From the NCBI GenBank assembly GCA_900544305.1, contig UQUV01000011.1, positions 1-64,000 of the forward strand: a DNA stretch of 64,000 nt, given 5' to 3'. This DNA comes from an uncultured Porphyromonadaceae bacterium (GTDB lineage Bacteria > Bacteroidota > Bacteroidia > Bacteroidales > Muribaculaceae). Shown here one piece after another: positions 58,821-64,000 of this stretch. A program made the translations under genes and the position numbers. Position 1 is the first letter of the stretch, and every line of letters begins with the position of its first letter. The notes under the pieces were generated by a model, which searched no databases, was not told where the DNA came from, and saw only the letters and a list, made by a program, of their open reading frames with translations.

Positions 58821-59864
58821 ATGTTAGCATACGAAAACAAGGAGCGGGGACGGTTTGAACTGGTGGAGAAACCGATGCCGCAGTTGCAGGACGGGCACGA
58901 TGCGATTGTGCGCGTGACGTTGGGTAGCATTTGCACGAGCGATTTGCACATCAAGCACGGGAGCGTTCCGCGTGCTGTGCCGGGCGTTACGGTAGGGCAC
59001 GAAATGGTGGGCGTGGTCGAACAGGTGGGCAAGGACGTTAAAACGGTCAAGCCCGGCGACCGCGTGACGGTGAATGTGGAAACGTTTTGTGGCGAGTGCT
59101 TTTTCTGTCGTCACGGATTTGTGAACAACTGCACGGATCCTAACGGCGGTTGGGCGCTGGGATGCCGTATCGACGGCGGACAGGCGGAATATGTGCGTGT
59201 TCCGCGTGCCGACCAGGGACTGAACCGGATTCCCGATACCGTGACCGACGAACAGGCGCTTTTCGTGGGCGACATCTTGGCTACGGGCTATTGGGCGGCA
59301 AGAATTTCGGAGATTACGCCCGACGACACGGTGCTGATTATCGGTGCCGGTCCGACGGGAGTATGTGCGCTGGCCTGCACACGGCTGAAACATCCGAAAC
59401 GGATTATCGTGTGTGAAAAATCGGAAGAACGCTGTCGGTTCGTGGCGGAGCATTATCCGGAGGTGCTGCTGACTGAGCCGGAACATTGCCGTGAATTTGT
59501 CTTGGCTCACAGCGACCACGGCGGTGCCGACCGCGTGATGGAAGTGGCGGGTGCCGACGATACGTTCCGGTTGGCATGGGAAAGTGCACGCCCGAATGCT
59601 ATTGTTACCGTCGTTGCGCTCTACGACCGTCCGCAGGTGTTGCCTCTTCCCGACATGTACGGCAAAAATCTCACATTTAAGACAGGAGGCGTGGACGGAT
59701 GCGACTGTGCCGAAATACTCCGACTGATTGAAGCCGGCGAAATCGACACCACACCGCTCATCACCCACCGTTATCCCCTCAGCCGCATTGACGAAGCCTA
59801 CCACCTCTTCGAAAACCGCCTCGACGGCGTTATCAAAGTGGCAATCACTCTGCCCCATCTTTAA
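58821..59864 (+). CDS. Zinc-dependent alcohol dehydrogenase (MDR superfamily)
   Basis: A 347-residue medium-chain dehydrogenase/reductase. Catalytic zinc ligands are Cys38 and the His60-Glu61 pair in VGHEMVGVV; the structural zinc site is Cys90, 93, 96 and 104 (CGECFFCRHGFVNNC). LIIGAGPTGVCALA is the NAD(P) Rossmann loop. The overall arrangement resembles threonine-dehydrogenase/formaldehyde-type alcohol dehydrogenases, but the substrate cannot be told. The C-terminus ends YPLSRIDEAYHLFENRLDGV as usual. GC-rich codons fit core genome. Confidence 0.93.
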   Translation: MLAYENKERGRFELVEKPMPQLQDGHDAIVRVTLGSICTSDLHIKHGSVPRAVPGVTVGHEMVGVVEQVGKDVKTVKPGDRVTVNVETFCGECFFCRHGFVNNCTDPNGGWALGCRIDGGQAEYVRVPRADQGLNRIPDTVTDEQALFVGDILATGYWAARISEITPDDTVLIIGAGPTGVCALACTRLKHPKRIIVCEKSEERCRFVAEHYPEVLLTEPEHCREFVLAHSDHGGADRVMEVAGADDTFRLAWESARPNAIVTVVALYDRPQVLPLPDMYGKNLTFKTGGVDGCDCAEILRLIEAGEIDTTPLITHRYPLSRIDEAYHLFENRLDGVIKVAITLPHL

Positions 59865-59962
59865 GACTTCTCAGTTTTCAAAAATGTCAATTATTCATTG
59901 TTACCTTGGTGGATATTTCAGGAGTTTTGGACTTTTTTATCTTTAAAGTGCATTATATTTTA

Positions 59963-59970
59963 TACTTTTG
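59963..59970 (+). promoter_or_regulatory. -7 box of hsd operon
   Basis: TACTTTTG at 59963-59970 (TAnnTTTG) is 26 bases before the first ATG of the broken XRE gene; a -33 box is not clear. Confidence 0.45.
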
Positions 59971-59996
59971 TGTGGAAATCGTAAATATGGTCTTCA

Positions 59997-60196
59997 ATGA
60001 ATAACCCCATGAAGAATTTGATAGGTGTTTGAAGAAAAGGGCATCAACAGACTTGGCTGGCGGAAAAACTTGGAAAATTTTTTGTATAGTAAATTCCTAT
60101 GTTTGTCATAGTTGGCAGTCGGATGTGGGTGTATTATTTGAAATAGCTGGAACGCTGAATGTAGGACCTAAGGAACTTATCACAAACAAAAGGATT
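59997..60196 (+). pseudogene. Disrupted XRE-family regulator upstream of hsdM
   Basis: Pieces of a short helix-turn-helix protein can be read only by changing frame. MNNPMKNLIGV is in the frame of 59997 and stops at TGA 60030. EEKGI is in the frame of 60028. QTWLAEKLGK is back in the first frame. FCIVNSYVC, LFEIAGTLNVGPKELITNK and the end are in the frame of 60029. Together they match the Bacteroidales XRE pattern (EEKGIxQTWLAEKLGKS, xNxYVxNRRQP, LxEIAxILxVxxKELI) often found before hsdM. Several small indels have therefore inactivated it; sequencing error is unlikely to explain all. A continuous frame through 60029 fuses to hsdM but is not a sensible protein start. Confidence 0.75.
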
Positions 60197-60199
60197 ATT

Positions 60200-62638
60200 A
60201 TGGCAGTAAAAAAGTCAGAACTATATAGTACCCTTTGGAAATGCTGTGACGAACTTCGTGGCGGCATGGATGCAAGCCAATACAAGGATTATGTATTGGT
60301 CATTCTTTTCGTAAAATATATCAGCGATAAAAGTCGTAATGATGACGGTTTCGATATAGATATACCCGAAGGGTGTCATTTTGAGGATTTTGTGGCTCTT
60401 AAAGGTAATTCAAATATCGGAGAGGAAATGAATAAGAAGATGGCTGCTCTTGCAGAAGCCAATCAACTTGATGGCGTTTTTGTGGCCGATTTTGAAGATG
60501 ATACGAAACTGGGAAAAGGAAAGGATAAAGTTGAAACTCTAAGTAAACTTATTGCCGTTTTCCAAAATGAGAATCTTGATTTTAGTAAAAATAGGGCAGC
60601 TGATGACGATCTTATAGGTGATGCTTATGAGTATCTGATGAAAAATTTTGCAACGGAGAGTGGCAAGAGTAAAGGCCAATTTTACACGCCGGCAGAGGTT
60701 AGTCGTGTGATGGCAAAGGTGATAGGATTGAGTAACGCCAAAAATGGAAAAAAGACGACAATCTATGACCCTACTTGTGGCTCTGGTTCCTTGCTTTTGC
60801 GTGCTATGAGTGAAACCCCCGAGGGAGCAACTGTCTATGGTCAGGAAAAGGATAATGCAACTGTTGGTTTGGCAAAAATGAATATGATTCTTCATAATGA
60901 AATTTATGCTGATATCAGGCAAGGGGATACAATTAATGATCCTCAGTTCAAGGATGACGGCCAGCTCAAAACATTCGACTATATTGTTGCAAACCCACCT
61001 TTTTCAACAAAATCTTGGTTGAAAAGTGCAAAAATTGAGGATGAATACTATCGTTGGGGCGAAGGCATTAAAATCGGAGTTCCACCGGAGAAGAATGGCG
61101 ATTATGCTTTTCTACTCCATATTGTACGCTCGTTGAAACAAACCGGCTGTGCAGCCTGTATTTTGCCTCATGGTGTCCTTTTTAGAGGTAATGCCGAGGC
61201 TCAGATTCGTAAATATCTTGTTGCCGAAAAACGTTACATTAAAGGAATCATAGGACTGCCTGCCAATCTCTTTTATGGCACAGGTATTCCGGCTTGTATC
61301 ATTATTATTGAGAAGTCGGAAGCCGCTGGGCGTAAAGGGGTGTTTATGATTGATGCAAAGAGTGGATTTGTTAAAGACGGCGCAAAGAACCGTCTGCGTG
61401 AGCAGGATATTCGCCGCATTGTCGATGTATGGCAAGCGCAGCGCGATGTTCCACATTTTGCACGTTTTGTGCCAATGGACGAGATTGAACGTAACGATTA
61501 CAATCTTAACATTCCTCGTTATGTATCAGCTCCTGATACGGAGGTGCTGCAGGATATAGACGCTCATCTTCATGGTGGCTTACCTAAGCACGATATTGAC
61601 CAACTTGATAACTATTGGGCCGTGTGTCCTTCACTCCGAAATGACCTCTTTTGCGACCATCCTACACGTCAAGGCTACTATTCGCTGAATTGCAATCAAG
61701 ATGCTGTGCGCGATGTCGTGGCTGCAAATATAGATTTCTGCCGACAGAGTGAGGACTTCCGAAACAGTTTCAACCTGTGGTGCGATTCACATCGGTCACA
61801 ACTGTATGCCCTCGCGCTGGGATTCGCTCCGAAAATACTTGTCGAGCAACTGGGAAATTCTTTATTGGAGATATTCAAAGCGGATCGCTCATTGGTCGAT
61901 GCCTACGATGTTTATGACTGCCTGATGAATCACTGGAGTGAAACGATGCAAGATGATTGTTATATGATTTCGTCCGGAGGGTGGGCTGTACAACTATACA
62001 CTCCACAACCTGCCTCCAAGAAAAATGGCGAAAAGAAAAAGGAGAAAAAGGCAGCGACTCCCGAAGATGTCGTTTGCGACCTGCTTCCTGTACCGATTGT
62101 TATTGACGAGTATTTTGCAGAAAAGCGCGATATGATTGCTGCGGCAGAAGAGTTATTGGCACAATACGAGACGCAGCTTGCCGAATTGATAGAAGAACAG
62201 GCCGAGAATTACCTCGATGAGGATAACTTCCCCGATGGTAAAATGACCGATGCCAATGTGAAAAAACGAATTAAGGCACTCGATAAAAAGGCTGATGCTG
62301 ACGAGATTGCCGTGCTGCAACGGTATCTTGCTCTCAAAGGCGATATATCCCTCAATAAGAAACTTGTCAAAGAGCGTAAGTACGATCTGCTTACCGCACT
62401 TGTAGTCAAGTATGCCGATCTGTCTGAGGAAGAGATTAAGCGGTTGGTTATTGAGAAAAAATGGTTCGCATCGCTTGCCTTGCGCCTTGACGGAGAGATG
62501 CAACGCATTAGCCAGCAACTTACCTCAAAGGTGTCAGTTTTAGCTGAGCGTTATGCCCAAACGCTTCCTGAGATTGATGACGAGATCGCCGATTTGGAGG
62601 CAAAGGTTGCTGCATATTTAAAACAGATGGGATATTAA
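60200..62638 (+). CDS. hsdM: Type I restriction-modification DNA methyltransferase subunit
   Basis: An 812-residue N6-adenine methyltransferase, started at ATG 60200 (MAVKKSELYSTLWKCCDEL), where family similarity begins. The N-terminal helical domain is followed by GQFYTPAEVSRVMAKVIG (residue 159 on), the SAM-binding DPTCGSGSLL (Asp190) and the catalytic NPPF (265-268), all intact. The last ~300 residues are a long helical extension with coiled coil (QLAELIEEQAENYLDEDN; SEEEIKRLVIEKK), making it longer than classic HsdM (~500) but like a known long subgroup. It modifies the recognition sequence set by HsdS. The hsdR gene is not in the window. Confidence 0.93.
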   Translation: MAVKKSELYSTLWKCCDELRGGMDASQYKDYVLVILFVKYISDKSRNDDGFDIDIPEGCHFEDFVALKGNSNIGEEMNKKMAALAEANQLDGVFVADFEDDTKLGKGKDKVETLSKLIAVFQNENLDFSKNRAADDDLIGDAYEYLMKNFATESGKSKGQFYTPAEVSRVMAKVIGLSNAKNGKKTTIYDPTCGSGSLLLRAMSETPEGATVYGQEKDNATVGLAKMNMILHNEIYADIRQGDTINDPQFKDDGQLKTFDYIVANPPFSTKSWLKSAKIEDEYYRWGEGIKIGVPPEKNGDYAFLLHIVRSLKQTGCAACILPHGVLFRGNAEAQIRKYLVAEKRYIKGIIGLPANLFYGTGIPACIIIIEKSEAAGRKGVFMIDAKSGFVKDGAKNRLREQDIRRIVDVWQAQRDVPHFARFVPMDEIERNDYNLNIPRYVSAPDTEVLQDIDAHLHGGLPKHDIDQLDNYWAVCPSLRNDLFCDHPTRQGYYSLNCNQDAVRDVVAANIDFCRQSEDFRNSFNLWCDSHRSQLYALALGFAPKILVEQLGNSLLEIFKADRSLVDAYDVYDCLMNHWSETMQDDCYMISSGGWAVQLYTPQPASKKNGEKKKEKKAATPEDVVCDLLPVPIVIDEYFAEKRDMIAAAEELLAQYETQLAELIEEQAENYLDEDNFPDGKMTDANVKKRIKALDKKADADEIAVLQRYLALKGDISLNKKLVKERKYDLLTALVVKYADLSEEEIKRLVIEKKWFASLALRLDGEMQRISQQLTSKVSVLAERYAQTLPEIDDEIADLEAKVAAYLKQMGY

Positions 62639-62678
62639 TTCGGAATAATGAAGAAATGAGTGAAAACAAGTAAAATCT

Positions 62679-63506
62679 ATGAGTTCTGAGAATAAAATAG
62701 AAATCAAGTCGGAACTTGCTTCTGGCTATAAACATATATACTTACTTAATGGCTTGTCTTTGGCTCAAATTGATACTTTGTATAAGTATATGCCCTATGA
62801 TAGGTTGATGAGTTGTGTGGCAAATAGTGAATTAGCCTTCGTTTCGCCTGCAACTTGGGTTGATCCATTTGAACGTAGGTTTTGGAAGACAGATTATAAT
62901 AGATATAATTATACACGGCCTGAAATTGCTTGTATGTGCTTGACTACAAAGTTTTCTACAAATGAAGAGGCCGCGTGGAAAATGTATGCAGATAGTAAAA
63001 GCAAGGCATTGCGCATATCGTTTAATGTAAAACAGTTATTAGATACATTGGAATCCTATGCCCAAACAAATTATTGTGCTATATATATAGGCAAGGCTAT
63101 CTATTCATTGGAACGCAAGGAGATAGTGGGATTACATAATAAAAAAGATAGTGAGTTTTTCCCTGAACATGATTTTTCGTTGGAGCATTATTTAACCTTG
63201 ATGTGCTTGAAACGTAAAGCATTTGCATTTGAGAATGAGGTACGAATATTTATAGTGAAAGATAATCTTCCTTGGAATGGTGATATAATAAAGATCCCTG
63301 TAAAGATTGATAGAAATCTGATTCCTCGTATTATGATAGGACCATTAACTCCATTTGCAAACAATGATCCTCGAAAAAGTTTATATAATACTATCCAAAG
63401 TGTTGAAAGTGGTGTGTATAAACAACGGCTTGGCAATGCAATACAAGGTTGCGATGTGAAACAATCTCAATTATATACGGATAATAGTCCATTGAAGAGG
63501 ATATGA
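62679..63506 (+). CDS. DUF2971-family protein inside hsd operon
   Basis: A 275-residue cytoplasmic protein between hsdM and hsdS. YKYMPYDRLMSCVANSEL and FVSPATWVDPFERRFW match the DUF2971 pattern (short N-terminal strand, then SPxxFNDPFE), and ACMCLTTKFSTNEEAAWKMY, KALRISFNV and FAFENEVRIFI fit later family blocks. The function of DUF2971 is unknown; members often occur near defence genes. Its stop overlaps the hsdS ATG by ATGA, so it is translated with the specificity subunit rather than a chance insert. Confidence 0.8.
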   Translation: MSSENKIEIKSELASGYKHIYLLNGLSLAQIDTLYKYMPYDRLMSCVANSELAFVSPATWVDPFERRFWKTDYNRYNYTRPEIACMCLTTKFSTNEEAAWKMYADSKSKALRISFNVKQLLDTLESYAQTNYCAIYIGKAIYSLERKEIVGLHNKKDSEFFPEHDFSLEHYLTLMCLKRKAFAFENEVRIFIVKDNLPWNGDIIKIPVKIDRNLIPRIMIGPLTPFANNDPRKSLYNTIQSVESGVYKQRLGNAIQGCDVKQSQLYTDNSPLKRI

Positions 63507-64000
63507 ATATACCACAAGGATATAAGCAAACTGAATTGGGAATAATACCCGAAGATTGGGAAGTGGTAAATCTTGGCAGTGTTGCTAAGATCAATGGGCG
63601 TATTGGGTTTAGAGGATATACGACGGCTGATCTTGTTGAAGTTGGTCAAGGTGCATATACCATAGGAGGTAAACATATTACAAATATGGTTTTAGATTTG
63701 CATGATGCAGAATACATATCGTGGCAGAAATATTATGAATCTCCAGAAATTATGGTTAGAAAAGGAGATATTGTATTAGCGCAACGTGGTACTCTGGGGA
63801 AAAGCGCTTTTATTAGAAACGATATCGGTCCGGCAACTATTAATCCAAGCCTTGTCTTAATTAATAAGATTAAATGTGATAATGAGTATTTGTCTTATTG
63901 GTTACAATGTGACAAAATAGTTGAATACATTTGTGCTATTAATAGTCAGACCTCCATCCCAATGATTACGCAGAATCAAATTGAACATATTCCTGTTGTT
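63503..64000 (+). CDS. hsdS: Type I restriction specificity subunit, 5' part
   Basis: The first 166 codons of HsdS, still open at the right edge. MNIPQGYKQTELGIIPEDWE is the standard start, LGSVAKINGRIGFRGYT opens the first target-recognition domain, and MVRKGDIVLAQRGTLGKSAF with TINPSLVLIN are conserved there. Recognition sequence cannot be predicted. The ATG overlaps the stop of the DUF2971 gene. Confidence 0.92.
   Translation, partial: MNIPQGYKQTELGIIPEDWEVVNLGSVAKINGRIGFRGYTTADLVEVGQGAYTIGGKHITNMVLDLHDAEYISWQKYYESPEIMVRKGDIVLAQRGTLGKSAFIRNDIGPATINPSLVLINKIKCDNEYLSYWLQCDKIVEYICAINSQTSIPMITQNQIEHIPVV

Noticed and set aside
58824..59858. A 344-codon open frame on the - strand
   Set aside because: It mirrors the zinc alcohol dehydrogenase gene, whose motifs are complete on the + strand.
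1..64000. CRISPR array or rRNA operon
   Set aside because: No set of regularly spaced identical repeats and no rRNA-like sequence was found; the repeats seen are protein-coding or single inverted pairs.

Overview
The window comes from a Bacteroidales chromosome, most like the Prevotella/Paraprevotella/Porphyromonas side of the order. The support is a SusC/SusD pair, a one-protein hybrid two-component regulator, many promoters with the Bacteroidetes -7 box TAnnTTTG, a DUF4249/TonB-receptor pair, and at least five secreted proteins ending in a type IX secretion (T9SS) type-A sorting domain. T9SS sorting tails are uncommon in classical gut Bacteroides. No species is named.

Region 1 (1-2.1 kb) is mobile-element debris: the start of an IS4-family transposase running off the left edge, the catalytic C-terminus of a tyrosine recombinase, and an AT-rich accessory ORF. 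Region 2 (2.2-25.0 kb) is a polysaccharide utilisation locus (PUL), all on the + strand: GH2 enzyme, ELWxTDGT-repeat T9SS protein, double clan GH-A protein, SusC, SusD, a surface lipoprotein, a BNR/CBM9-like T9SS protein, a large GH43, the hybrid regulator, an aldose 1-epimerase lipoprotein and a second GH43. The surface proteins would bind and cut a plant-type glycan, SusCD would import the oligosaccharides, and the regulator would sense them. The GH43 pair suggests an arabinose- or xylose-decorated glycan with beta-galactosyl or related linkages; this is an inference. The PUL ends at a strong terminator next to tRNA-Leu(UAA), and the region looks like an island inserted downstream of that tRNA.

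Region 3 (25.5-27.1 kb) is a compact redox operon: DUF6132 membrane protein, Cys-rich small membrane protein, lipoprotein thioredoxin, small ferredoxin and a MarR regulator. Two near-identical palindromes bracket its promoter. Region 4 (27.2-46.9 kb) is mostly core genome with higher GC: rsmI, dacB, small secreted or hypothetical proteins, a low-molecular-weight phosphatase, a three-gene HipBST-like toxin-antitoxin locus with its own operator pair, corA, coaW, mfd, a TIGR01777 epimerase, a TonB receptor/DUF4249 pair and a thioredoxin-fold secreted protein.

Region 5 (46.9-58.3 kb) holds a 214-bp inverted-repeat-bounded element, a 1718-residue FG-GAP T9SS protein, miaA, pepT and two related T9SS proteins, one with GLUG-type repeats. 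Region 6 (58.4-64 kb) has a Nudix hydrolase, a zinc alcohol dehydrogenase, and a type I restriction-modification locus (hsdM, a DUF2971 gene, hsdS running off the right edge) preceded by the ruined remains of an XRE regulator.

The items most worth a second look are the double GH-A protein whose second copy has lost both catalytic glutamates, the GH43 with a GH2-type sugar-binding domain apparently inserted in its propeller, the two operator-pair systems, the 214-bp element, and the DUF2971 gene inside the hsd operon.
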